From JANWHF01 sp036276235 (GTDB lineage: Bacteria; Planctomycetota; Phycisphaerae; Tepidisphaerales; Tepidisphaeraceae): a stretch of DNA of 30,825 bases. The DNA lies in the NCBI GenBank assembly GCA_036276235.1, contig DATBDZ010000016.1:1-30825 (forward strand). The letters are read 5' to 3'. A program made the position numbers and the translations under genes. Of this stretch, positions 22,470-29,768 are shown piece by piece; positions within the stretch are counted from its first letter, which is position 1; every line of letters starts with the position of its first letter. Below the pieces are notes generated by a model. That model saw nothing but the letters and a program-made list of their open reading frames with translations. It made no database searches and had not been told where the DNA came from.

Positions 22470-23609
22470 ATGACGCTCATAAACCTCGACTATCATCAAC
22501 CGGCCCGCCAGCCGCGTACAGGTAATTGGGTTGTCGCCGTTGCCTGCATACTGGCTGGCGTTGTCCTTCCGATCACGAGTTTTTTCGTTGCCTGGTTTGG
22601 GTGCCCGCTGTCGCCGAAGTGGCAGGACGGGCAGGATCACGTTCTGATTATTCTGCAGCTTGAAGGAAAAGTTGCATGGCCCTTCTTTCCGCTGTTGGGC
22701 TACAGCATCTGCTGCCTGCTGCTGGTGACTTTTGCTCCCGCGCGATTTGCCCGTCGCAGGCTGGTTCGACTGGGGATTTATTCCGGCATCATCCTGGCCC
22801 TCCAATACACGATCATCATCGCGATGAGTTTGGTGGCTGACGTCATTGGAATTTTTATTGCGATTGTTGTTGCGGGGCTGGTACCGGTTGGGTTGGTGAT
22901 CGGCTTTTGGGCACTGGTGCGTGCGCTTCGGCGGTGGGTGCTCTGGACCATCGTCGCCACCATGGCATTAGGCGCGGCGATCGCCCTCCCACCTTTGGGT
23001 GTTCCCCTGCGAGATCTTTTGGGCGAGGTATTTTTGTTGGCGCTGGCTGCAGGTCCGCTTTGGGCGCTCGAGGCTTATGCGTACATGTCGTTAAAGGTCT
23101 GGCGATTGGCCTCACAGATGTCGCAGGACGAAAACCAATTCACCATCGCTGCGCCACTCTGCTGGCTTGGTGGCTACATTCTGGCCTGGCGGCTGGCGAT
23201 CTACACGGCGACGAAGTTTTACCACGCGCTGCCGACCGCGGCGCCTTCGGGGTGTTATGTCTGCACCGCCGCCGCGCGCGGGCACGCGCGCTTGGTCGGC
23301 GCGCAAACGATTCGCTGCCGCGATGGAAGCTTGATGCGCGTCAACGATCAATTGCGGCATCTCAAGCTGGCCGAGTTGGCGCTGATGACGGCCCTCCCCA
23401 ATGTCCATCGATGCCTTCGGTACGTGTACGATCGCATCGGCCCCAAAATCGCCGCGCGGCTCAGCCACCCGCTTGCCGCCGATCTGGCTTATCTGTCGCT
23501 CAAGCCGATCGAATGGGTTGCTCTTCTGGTACTGCGTCTAATCATGAAAGATCCGGCGCGGTTTGCCGGCACCCTGCTTTATCCCGGACTTCCCGACGTG
23601 ACGATCTGA
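22470..23609 (+). CDS. Polytopic membrane protein with a C-terminal DUF6688-like domain
   Basis: A 379-residue protein with about seven membrane helices (for example VVAVACILAGVVLPITSFFV, LLGYSICCLLLVTF, IGIFIAIVVAGLVPVGLVIG, ALEAYAYMSL and LGGYILAWRLAIY). The C-terminal part has GCYVCTAAARGH (about 263-274), then an RDGSLMRVNDQLRHLKLAE helix and PLAADLAYLSLKPIEW. These resemble what I remember of the DUF6688 family; a search would confirm or refute it. Function unknown. No clear ribosome-binding site before the ATG. It is preceded by a 400-base repeat-bearing gap, so it is probably separately expressed from speA. Confidence 0.75.
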   Translation: MTLINLDYHQPARQPRTGNWVVAVACILAGVVLPITSFFVAWFGCPLSPKWQDGQDHVLIILQLEGKVAWPFFPLLGYSICCLLLVTFAPARFARRRLVRLGIYSGIILALQYTIIIAMSLVADVIGIFIAIVVAGLVPVGLVIGFWALVRALRRWVLWTIVATMALGAAIALPPLGVPLRDLLGEVFLLALAAGPLWALEAYAYMSLKVWRLASQMSQDENQFTIAAPLCWLGGYILAWRLAIYTATKFYHALPTAAPSGCYVCTAAARGHARLVGAQTIRCRDGSLMRVNDQLRHLKLAELALMTALPNVHRCLRYVYDRIGPKIAARLSHPLAADLAYLSLKPIEWVALLVLRLIMKDPARFAGTLLYPGLPDVTI

Positions 23610-23666
23610 TTCAGATGATCGCGAGAGCATCGCTTCACCTCGGCACACCTTGCTCGTGAAATCCTC

Positions 23667-23735
23667 CGTAGGGTCCGCCTTGGCGGACGGGATGTGCGTC
23701 CCCGCGCGAAAACGTCCGCCAAGGCGGACCCTACG
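23667..23735. repeat. GTAGGGTCCGCC inverted repeat
   Basis: Arms at 23667-23689 and 23713-23735 are perfect 23-base reverse complements (CGTAGGGTCCGCCTTGGCGG plus ACG). Each arm contains its own palindrome (GTCCGCCTTGGCGGAC), so several alternative foldings are possible. It lies 58 bases after the membrane-protein gene and 43 bases before the end of queC. Confidence 0.88.
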
Positions 23736-23777
23736 CAGCCTCAATTTTTCAGAAGTAGTTCAAGATGCGGGTTCCCT

Positions 23778-24482
23778 TCAAACCACGTACCGCGTTGGAT
23801 CCTTCACCCCCGCCTGCTCGAATCCCTTTCGCCTTAAGACACAACTATCGCATCGGCCGCAAGCCAGCCCTTGCGGCGACGGGTCGTAGCAACTATGGGT
23901 CATCGAGTAATCGACACCCAGATCGACCCCGCGCGAGATGATCTGGGCTTTTGTCAGGTGCATGAGCGGCGCGTGGATTTTGAATGGCTCGGCGTTTTCG
24001 CCGGCGGTCATTTTCGTCGCGAGATTTGCCATCGCCTCAAACGCGGCGATGAACTGAGGGCGGCAGTCCGGATAGCCGCTGTAATCGACGGCGTTCACGC
24101 CGATGAAGACATCGCGCACATCGAGCACCTCCGCCCACGCCAGCGCGTAGCTGAGGAAGATTGTGTTGCGCGCGGGGACATACGTGATCGGAATATCGCC
24201 GGCCATCTGCGATTCATCGCGGTCCTTGGGAACGGAGATGTCAGCCGTCAGCGCGCTTTTTCCAAACTGGCGCAGATCAATCCGAATAACCCGATGCTCG
24301 GCGACCTTGAAAAGCGAAGCAACGCGGCTGGCCGCCTCCAGCTCGAACCGATGCCGCTGGCCGTAATCAAATGAGAGAGAATAAATCGGCGCAAATCCCT
24401 GCTCGCGCGCAATGGCCAGGCAGGTGGTGCTATCCAGCCCGCCGCTGGAAAGAATGATCGCGGGACGACGAGTGCAGTACAT
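23778..24482 (-). CDS. queC: 7-cyano-7-deazaguanine synthase
   Basis: A 234-residue enzyme that converts 7-carboxy-7-deazaguanine to preQ0 with ammonia and ATP, in queuosine/7-deazaguanine synthesis. The PP-loop SGGLDS lies at 13-18. The zinc site is built from Cys198, Cys208, Cys211 and Cys214 (CYDPSPQGLACGRCDSC). YVPARNTIFLSYALAWAE and GVNAVDYSGYPDCR are typical. The ATG at 24482 is chosen: the frame remains open to 24557, but that extension overlaps the toxin gene's 3' end and precedes the family start. The start lies 28 bases after the toxin stop. No other queuosine gene is in the window. Confidence 0.93.
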   Translation of the reverse strand: MYCTRRPAIILSSGGLDSTTCLAIAREQGFAPIYSLSFDYGQRHRFELEAASRVASLFKVAEHRVIRIDLRQFGKSALTADISVPKDRDESQMAGDIPITYVPARNTIFLSYALAWAEVLDVRDVFIGVNAVDYSGYPDCRPQFIAAFEAMANLATKMTAGENAEPFKIHAPLMHLTKAQIISRGVDLGVDYSMTHSCYDPSPQGLACGRCDSCVLRRKGFEQAGVKDPTRYVV

Positions 24483-24510
24483 AAGAGATTGTATCTTCGC
24501 TGGTGGCCGC

Positions 24511-24876
24511 TCAAGAGGCCCCGACAACAAGAGCAATGGCCGAAGCGACGTCGTCAAGCTGTGACTCCGTCACGCTACCTATGCGCCGGACGAAGCGCCC
24601 GATCGAGACTGATTTCGCCTGAAACGCATCTGCACCAGAGTCCTTTGCCAGGCCGTTTTGCACGTCGGAGGGCAATTGAACAAACCAGGAAAATGCAGAA
24701 TACCGTGGGCTCCAGTCAGTAATGGGCACGACGAGTCGCAATGGGAGGCGTCCAACAGAGTCGAGGCTCACAACAAGCGCGGGTCGAAGCTTCTTGATCT
24801 CTGCGCCAGCGCTGGGATCGAAGTTCACAAGCCAGATCTCACCGCGGCTGATCTTTGGCGCCGGAACTTTGGCCAT
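24511..24876 (-). CDS. MazF/PemK-family toxin
   Basis: A 121-residue protein of the PemK/MazF family, whose members cleave mRNA ribosome-independently. Motifs: RGEIWLVNFDPSAGAEIKKLRPALVVS (about 11-37) holds the conserved Arg/Gly/Trp and the PALVVS strand; LVVPITDW and VQLPSDVQNGL follow; the C-terminal part has AKSVSIGRFVRRIGSVTES. AAGGAG lies six bases before the ATG. The start lies 38 bases inside the antitoxin gene, a typical toxin-antitoxin arrangement. Target sequence unknown. Confidence 0.88.
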   Translation of the reverse strand: MAKVPAPKISRGEIWLVNFDPSAGAEIKKLRPALVVSLDSVGRLPLRLVVPITDWSPRYSAFSWFVQLPSDVQNGLAKDSGADAFQAKSVSIGRFVRRIGSVTESQLDDVASAIALVVGAS

Positions 24877-25051
24877 GAAGGTCTCCTTCGCCGAACGCCT
24901 CGAACGCAGTCAATTGCTTATCGTGTCGATAATCTTCCTCAGCGGCTGCAGCGGCTGCGGCGAGAATTGCGTCCCTCTGAGCCGGCGGAAGCTTGCGAAG
25001 CTGCGCTGCTGTGAAGTGTTGCTTGGTCGCTTTGGCAGGTGTCAGCGGCAT
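24839..25051 (-). CDS. Antitoxin of the MazF-type pair
   Basis: A 70-residue protein upstream of and overlapping the toxin by 38 bases. The sequence KQHFTAAQLRKLPPAQRDAI, an Ala-rich helix and DYRHDKQLTAFEAFGEGD match a small antitoxin family that I know only as partner of PemK/MazF toxins. The N-terminal half is likely helical; no classic AbrB or ribbon-helix-helix DNA-binding motif is evident. GGGAG lies about nine bases before the ATG. Divergent from sucC across 150 bases. Confidence 0.82.
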   Translation of the reverse strand: MPLTPAKATKQHFTAAQLRKLPPAQRDAILAAAAAAAEEDYRHDKQLTAFEAFGEGDLHGQSSGAKDQPR

Positions 25052-25164
25052 GATTCAAGTCTCCCAAACTCAAAAACAGTATACCGTTCATGGCTGAAAT
25101 CGGCCACATTCCGACGCCGCGGCGACGGTTGCAGCCCACATTTCCCGGCTGTATCGTTCCCCAG

Positions 25165-25187
25165 CAACTGACAACCGACAACTGACC
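25165..25187. repeat. CAACTGA-type short tandem repeat before sucC
   Basis: CAACTGACAACCGACAACTG followed by ACC: three imperfect heptamers with one-base variants. It immediately precedes the ribosome-binding region of sucC. It has no inverted partner here, unlike the tandem-repeat hairpins at 26409, 27163 and 27514. Confidence 0.65.
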
Positions 25188-25201
25188 AAGGACGAACAGA
25201 A

Positions 25202-26374
25202 ATGAAAATCCACGAATACCAGGCCCGCCAGATTCTTTCCGAAGCCGGTATCCCCGTTCCCTCCGCGGAGGTCGTGCGATCACCCGACGAAGCGGCGGCG
25301 GCGTTTACGAAATTCAAATCGCCGATGTGCGTCGTGAAGGCGCAGGTGTATGCCGGCGGGCGGGGGAAGGCGGGGTTTGTGAAGCTTGTGAAATCCGCCG
25401 ACGAAGCGAAGGCGGCGGCGCAGTTCATGCTCTCCAACCGCATGTACAGCAATCAGACCGGACCTGAAGGCGTTCCCGTTTCCGTGCTCCTCGTGGCGCC
25501 GGGAGTCGAGATCGCCAAGGAGTATTATCTGGGCATCACGCTCGATCGCACGCGAAACACCGCGACGGTGATTGCCTCCTCCGAAGGCGGCGTCGAGATC
25601 GAAGAAGTCGCCAAGAAAACGCCGGAGAAAGTCCTCAAAGAACCGATGCATCCGCTGCTTGGCTTGCAGCCGTATCAGGCGCGCGAACTCGCTTACAAGC
25701 TCGGCTTCAAAGACAAGATGGCCGGCGAAGCCGCCAAGCTTATTCTTAATCTGAGCAAGGCCTTCGCCAAGACCGACGCCTCGCTTGCGGAGATCAATCC
25801 GCTGGTCGTCACCAAGGACGGCAAGCTGCTGGCGATCGACGCGAAGTTTAACTTCGACGACAACGCACTGTTCCGTCACACCGACATCGCCGGCATGGCG
25901 GACGAAAGCCAGGAGCGCCCGCTCGACGTTCGCGCCCACAAGGCAAATCTTAATTACATTGCGTTGGATGGCAGCATCGGCTGCCTCGTCAACGGCGCCG
26001 GCCTGGCGATGGCAACCATGGACATCATCAAACTCCACGGCGCGGAGCCCGCCAACTTTCTTGACGTCGGCGGTTCGGTCACCGCCGAGGGCGCGGTCGA
26101 AGCCTTCCGCATCATCCTCTCCGACACCAAGGTCAAAGGCGTGCTGGTCAACATCTTCGGCGGCATCGCCCGCTGCGACCTCGTCGCCGAGGCCCTCGTA
26201 CAAGCCGGCCGCGAGGTGGGATTCAAAGTGCCGATCGTCGTACGCCTGGAAGGCACCAACGTCGAAAAAGCCAGAGAGATCCTCAAATCCGCCAAGAGTG
26301 AACTGCCGACCCTGATCTCCGCCACAGACCTGACCGACGCGGCAAAGAAAGTAGTCGCCGCTGTCGCGGCTTGA
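25202..26374 (+). CDS. sucC: Succinate-CoA ligase (ADP/GDP-forming) beta subunit
   Basis: A 390-residue ATP-grasp protein, the nucleotide-binding subunit of succinyl-CoA synthetase in the citric acid cycle. MKIHEYQARQIL is the family start; AQVYAGGRGKAGFVK (about 47-61) is the phosphate-binding region; EINPLVVTKDGKLLAIDAK carries metal-binding residues; NGAGLAMATMD, LDVGGSVTAEGAVEAF and NIFGGIARCDLVAEAL form the ligase domain. AAGGA is just upstream. The partner alpha-subunit gene sucD normally follows directly, but here a repeat and the HU gene follow. Confidence 0.95.
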   Translation: MKIHEYQARQILSEAGIPVPSAEVVRSPDEAAAAFTKFKSPMCVVKAQVYAGGRGKAGFVKLVKSADEAKAAAQFMLSNRMYSNQTGPEGVPVSVLLVAPGVEIAKEYYLGITLDRTRNTATVIASSEGGVEIEEVAKKTPEKVLKEPMHPLLGLQPYQARELAYKLGFKDKMAGEAAKLILNLSKAFAKTDASLAEINPLVVTKDGKLLAIDAKFNFDDNALFRHTDIAGMADESQERPLDVRAHKANLNYIALDGSIGCLVNGAGLAMATMDIIKLHGAEPANFLDVGGSVTAEGAVEAFRIILSDTKVKGVLVNIFGGIARCDLVAEALVQAGREVGFKVPIVVRLEGTNVEKAREILKSAKSELPTLISATDLTDAAKKVVAAVAA

Positions 26375-26637
26375 GCGGTCGCTCTGAGAACGCGTGAGAG
26401 CATTCAAGGCAGGATTAGGATTACGATCAACATTATGATTAGGAATGCGATTAAGACGAAGACAAAGATTAAGAGCAGGAGCAGTCGCTCGCTCGCCAGA
26501 GCGCGCTCCTAATCTTAATCTGAATCTTGCTCTTAATCACATTCATAATCCTAATCGTGATCTCAATCCTAATCCTAATCCTGCCTTTCCTTTCCTCCCG
26601 ACTCCGCACCTCGCTACCGAAATTCCGCCAGATAAAC
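26375..26637. other. Gap dominated by a hexamer-built hairpin
   Basis: No gene is supported between sucC and the HU-gene terminator. Most of the gap is the hexamer-repeat hairpin at 26409-26584. The remainder is a pyrimidine-rich run with no recognisable signal. Confidence 0.6.
26409..26584. repeat. Long hairpin built of degenerate GATTAN hexamers
   Basis: Left arm 26409-26482 is a run of about 12 in-phase hexamers (GATTAG GATTAC ... GATTAG ... GATTAA). Right arm 26502-26584 is the reverse complement of a similar run (about 13 hexamers, TAATCC/TAATCT). The variants appear in similar order in the two arms, so they share an origin but have drifted. The loop is about 19 bases. Confidence 0.82.
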
Positions 26638-26670
26638 AAAAAAAACCCCCGGCCAACGCGCCGGGGGTCT
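26638..26670 (-). terminator. Factor-independent terminator of the HU gene
   Basis: Read on the minus strand, a CCCCCGG...CCGGGGG stem of seven base pairs (26646-26652 with 26661-26667) and an eight-base loop lead into a run of eight T. It follows the HU stop by about 34 bases. Confidence 0.9.
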
Positions 26671-26703
26671 TATGTCAGATACTCGAAAAATCACTTGACC
26701 AAT

Positions 26704-27018
26704 TTACTTGGCCATATCCTTCAGCGCCTTGAGGGCGCGGATCTTGACCACCTTGCGGGCCGGCTTGGCCTTGAACATCTGTTCCTGCTTGGTGAACGGG
26801 TTGATGCCCATGCGCGCCTTGGTGGCGGGCTTGGTGATGATCGTGATCTTCATCAGGCCGGGGACCGCGAAAACTCCCGGGCCCTTCTTCCCGACGGCCC
26901 GGTTGATTTCTCCCGACAGGGCCTCAAAAACTGACCCCACCTGCTTGCGCGAAAGCTCCGTCGCAGTCGCAATGTTGCTGATGATCTCACTCTTGCTCGA
27001 GGGCTTGGCACTTGCCAT
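26704..27018 (-). CDS. HU-family DNA-binding protein
   Basis: A 104-residue histone-like protein. The start is MASAKPSSKSEI, because GGAG is eight bases upstream of it; an in-frame ATG at 27036 is not needed. The N-terminal dimer part (SEIISNIATATELSRKQVGSVFEALSG) is followed by the beta-arm region (GLMKITIITKPATKARMGINPF) and an unusually basic tail (KAKPARKVVKIRALKAL). The GINPFT/RxGxNPxT motif that contacts DNA is present. HU proteins bind and bend DNA; the longer C-terminal tail matches planctomycete forms. Confidence 0.88.
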   Translation of the reverse strand: MASAKPSSKSEIISNIATATELSRKQVGSVFEALSGEINRAVGKKGPGVFAVPGLMKITIITKPATKARMGINPFTKQEQMFKAKPARKVVKIRALKALKDMAK

Positions 27019-27162
27019 TAGTCGTGCTCCTTCCACTTGGGTTAAAAGGTTTCTGTCCGTGACGCGGCGGTATTTGTAGCGAAAAACAAGGGATTCTCAA
27101 GGGTCTGGCGCGAAAATCATCAAAAATTCCCGAGTTTTTAAGGGGTTGGCAAGATTTCGTGC

Positions 27163-27225
27163 AAGGGTTCAGGGTTCAGGGTTCAGATAGAACTTGTACT
27201 CCTGAACCCTGAACCCTGAACCCTT
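27163..27225. repeat. Hairpin built of GGGTTCA heptamers
   Basis: Three copies of GGGTTCA with a leading AA face their exact reverse complement: arms 27163-27186 and 27202-27225 are perfect over 24 bases, with a 15-base loop. It lies between the HU gene and the small gene at 27276. Confidence 0.9.
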
Positions 27226-27275
27226 CCGAACGAAATACGGTGAAATCCCAACACCAAACAGGTACCATCAAAGAA

Positions 27276-27506
27276 ATGAATACGGTCGAACGAATCAAAT
27301 CGGCCGCCGAGGAGGCCCGCAAACAGGGCCAGCACCCGACGAAGGTTCACCTCACAGTCGAAGACGGCCACAAGCTGCAATATGAGTTGATCAGCGAAGA
27401 TCGCCGACTTGGACATCGCATCGAAAAGGAAGGCCTCCGCCACGCGGTGCACAAGATCGCCGGTTTGGAAGTGGTGTGGCGGAGCCCGGAGTTTAAGGTG
27501 ACATAG
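27276..27506 (+). CDS. Unknown small basic protein
   Basis: A 76-residue protein starting at MNTVERIKSAAEEARKQ. The frame is open 12 codons upstream to a GTG at 27240, but that extension has no support; an AAAGAA just before the ATG may act as a weak ribosome-binding site. The protein has a helical beginning, KVHLTVEDGHKLQYEL (a beta strand pair) and basic residues. Not recognised. No signal peptide. Confidence 0.5.
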   Translation: MNTVERIKSAAEEARKQGQHPTKVHLTVEDGHKLQYELISEDRRLGHRIEKEGLRHAVHKIAGLEVVWRSPEFKVT

Positions 27507-27513
27507 CTTCAGA

Positions 27514-27620
27514 GAGGCACGTAGGCACGTAGGCACAAAGGCACGAAGGGAAATACAGCCCGCTTCTCATCCCTCCGTGCCTCCGTGCCTTCGTGCCTCC
27601 GTCACTTCCCCCCGTGCCTT
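27514..27620. repeat. Hairpin built of AGGCACGT-type octamers
   Basis: Left arm 27514-27551 repeats GTAGGCAC/AAAGGCAC/GAAGGGA; right arm 27570-27603 carries CTCCGTGC, CTCCGTGC and CTTCGTGC, the reverse complement of the same unit with variants. A further CGTGCCTTTCCTC follows to 27620. The loop is about 18 bases. It lies between two plus-strand genes. Confidence 0.8.
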
Positions 27621-27683
27621 TCCTCCATTCCGAACCTACAATCACTCATCGCCGGCGGATTGCTGGCATGACAAGGAGAGACA

Positions 27684-28409
27684 GTGGCGCAATTCCCGAA
27701 CTCTCGTGGCTTGGATTATTTCTCCAACCGGGACGAAACCGGCCTAGCCAACCCAGCCGTCATGCGGTTCTTCAACCTGGTCTATGCGTGGATGTGTGTG
27801 GGCCTGGCGCTCACCGGGGGCGTTGCGTGGTATGCGTCACAACACATGGACATATTTGTTCGCATGGGGCGCGGCGTTTTCCTTTTGTTTATCGTTGAGC
27901 TCTTTCTCGTAATGGCAATCGCCAGGGCTGTCGATCGAATCAACGCCACAACCGCTACCCTGATGTTCCTGGTTTACTCGGCGATCAATGGAGTCGTGCT
28001 CTCCGCAATCTTTCTGATCTATGCGAAGTCGACTCTCGCCGCCGCCTTTTTCATTTCCGCGGGGACCTTCGGCGCCATGAGCGTTTTTGGAATGGTCACC
28101 AAATCTGACCTGACCGGCCTGGGGCGATATCTAATCATGGCTTTGATCGGCATCATCATTGCCAGCATCGTCAGCATCTTTTGGCACAACAGCCTCTTGC
28201 AGGTGGCGATCAATTACATCGGCGTGCTGGTCTTCGTCGGATTGACCGCGTACCACACGCAGAAGCTCAAGAATATCGCTTATCAAACTCAGGGGAATGA
28301 AGCGCTGGCGGCGCGGTATGCGATTATTGGGTCGCTGTCGCTCTACCTGGATTTCATCAACCTGTTCCTGTTTATCCTCGAGCTGCTAGGTAACCGGCGC
28401 AACGACTAA
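27684..28409 (+). CDS. Bax inhibitor-1 / YccA-family membrane protein
   Basis: A 241-residue integral membrane protein with about seven helices (for example WMCVGLALTGGVAWYA, LLFIVELFLVMAIARA, ATLMFLVYSAINGVVLSAIF, GTFGAMSVFGMVT, LIMALIGIIIASIVSIF and YIGVLVFVGLTAYHT). The MFLVYSAINGVVLS and YHTQKLKN segments and the late SLSLYLDFINLFLFILELLGNR stretch, whose Asp in the last helix is part of the family's pH-sensing pair, place it in the TMBIM/BI-1 family. Bacterial members are proposed calcium-leak channels. Start is GTG with AAGGAGAG upstream. It is likely transcribed alone. Confidence 0.92.
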   Translation: MAQFPNSRGLDYFSNRDETGLANPAVMRFFNLVYAWMCVGLALTGGVAWYASQHMDIFVRMGRGVFLLFIVELFLVMAIARAVDRINATTATLMFLVYSAINGVVLSAIFLIYAKSTLAAAFFISAGTFGAMSVFGMVTKSDLTGLGRYLIMALIGIIIASIVSIFWHNSLLQVAINYIGVLVFVGLTAYHTQKLKNIAYQTQGNEALAARYAIIGSLSLYLDFINLFLFILELLGNRRND

Positions 28410-28475
28410 GGGGAGCTCCACAGAGAAATCTGCGGGAAGCGAGAGTCCGATACCGCTCATTTTCCAAGTAGTACA

Positions 28476-29747
28476 TTATCTTCGCACGGCTGACCTGGCC
28501 GCGTCGATGGCGAGTGGGCGCTTCCAATGAATTTGCGGAACGCGCGCGTTGCTGGCCGACCACGTTAAGTCGAGCGAAGAGTTGTCTCGCGTGACGACTA
28601 ACGCGAGGCCCGCCTTGCGTTGTTGGGTTTGGTGCGGAAGGTTGAAAAGTCTGCTTTCGATCGCTTTTGTTTTGCCGCCGGGCTGAGCAAATCGTTCCGC
28701 ACGTATTTTCTCCACGAGAGCGGCGACGGCCCAAGGGGCTGTTTCCCAAAGCTGGCGATGCAGCACGTCCGCCCACTCCTGCCGCAGAGCAACATCCTGT
28801 AGTCTAGGAGTCGGCCCCTGGCCCATCAGGCCTTTCAGCAGTGCTTCGGTAAACTGAACGCCGTACAAATTGAATGCCTTGGGATATTCGCCCTGGTCCA
28901 GAAGTGCCAGGCACGTGAGGGCCTGTGCGACGGTAGCGTCAGAAGATGGATTGCCCCTCGCCGCCGAAAGGATGTTCGCTTCAAATGCAGGCAGCTCCAC
29001 ATTGCTCTGCCAAAGCCACGGCGCCGCATCCCAGCGATGCTCGGCGTTCTGCGGTATCAGATCAGCTATGCGTAACGTCAGCACCTGCTCATCCCTGCGG
29101 CGCAGCGGACCGGCGGCATATAACCACATGAACCGCACCGTGGAGGGCGCGGCCGGCGCGCCGAGCTGCGCAAGCAATATCTCCGACTTTAATTCCAAAC
29201 GACCCTGCTCGTCGCGAGGCGCATTGCGCGCCAACAGCCCGGGCGAAAGGTGATCCAGGGCCCGCGAAAGCCGTCCCTTCGCATGATCCGTCAAATCAGC
29301 CATCATGGCAGAATCGAGATCCTTGCGAACATCGGCCGGCGATTGCGTTGCCGCGTAAAGCGCTGTCCGGCTCCGTATCCATTGGGGATGCATCGGGCGC
29401 GGCGAGAAACGAGCCGGCCGCACGGCGGTCAGCAATGTGTTGAGCGCTTCAATGACTTCTGCTGGTCGCTGGTAACGCGACAGATGAGCAACGCCACCAT
29501 CTGATTTGTAAAGCGCTAGCTGATAGAGAGGGATTCCATTCTCCGAAAGCTCGTAGTGAATCTCGTATGGGGAAATGGCTGTACAGGGTACAACCGTCGC
29601 GTAGCCGCTGATTTCCGGATGGCGAATTTCCACGCCCAAAGCATTGAACGGCGCGATGATGGTAAGGCCCGCCGTCCACCCGTTGCCGATTGCCTGCACG
29701 AGCGGGTCAAGAAATCTGCGGCGATCGGAGTTTTGGGAGTCGCTCAT
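28476..29747 (-). CDS. Unknown 423-residue protein
   Basis: I do not recognise this protein. Residues about 10-30 and 36-110 look beta-rich; residues about 150-330 are mostly helical with regular LALLDQGEYPKAFNLYG-type helices that could be TPR-like but lack a clear repeat. The C-terminal 60 residues are basic. No signal peptide. Its stop codon lies 66 bases from that of the convergent BI-1 gene. The short-chain dehydrogenase ends 21 bases upstream, so the two are probably an operon. No strong ribosome-binding site. Confidence 0.65.
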   Translation of the reverse strand: MSDSQNSDRRRFLDPLVQAIGNGWTAGLTIIAPFNALGVEIRHPEISGYATVVPCTAISPYEIHYELSENGIPLYQLALYKSDGGVAHLSRYQRPAEVIEALNTLLTAVRPARFSPRPMHPQWIRSRTALYAATQSPADVRKDLDSAMMADLTDHAKGRLSRALDHLSPGLLARNAPRDEQGRLELKSEILLAQLGAPAAPSTVRFMWLYAAGPLRRRDEQVLTLRIADLIPQNAEHRWDAAPWLWQSNVELPAFEANILSAARGNPSSDATVAQALTCLALLDQGEYPKAFNLYGVQFTEALLKGLMGQGPTPRLQDVALRQEWADVLHRQLWETAPWAVAALVEKIRAERFAQPGGKTKAIESRLFNLPHQTQQRKAGLALVVTRDNSSLDLTWSASNARVPQIHWKRPLAIDAARSAVRR

Positions 29748-29768
29748 GATCGGGCTTGCATTTGGCGC

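Noticed and set aside
23667..23735. Bidirectional terminator between the membrane-protein gene and queC
   Set aside because: The position fits, but the arms are too long and no T runs flank it. It belongs to the GTAGGG group.
25280..26407. 375-codon frame antisense to sucC
   Set aside because: High-GC codon bias in sucC opens the antisense frame; sucC itself is unambiguous.
26409..27620. CRISPR array
   Set aside because: The repeats are 6-8 bases with no spacers, and no cas gene is present. They are inverted rather than direct overall.
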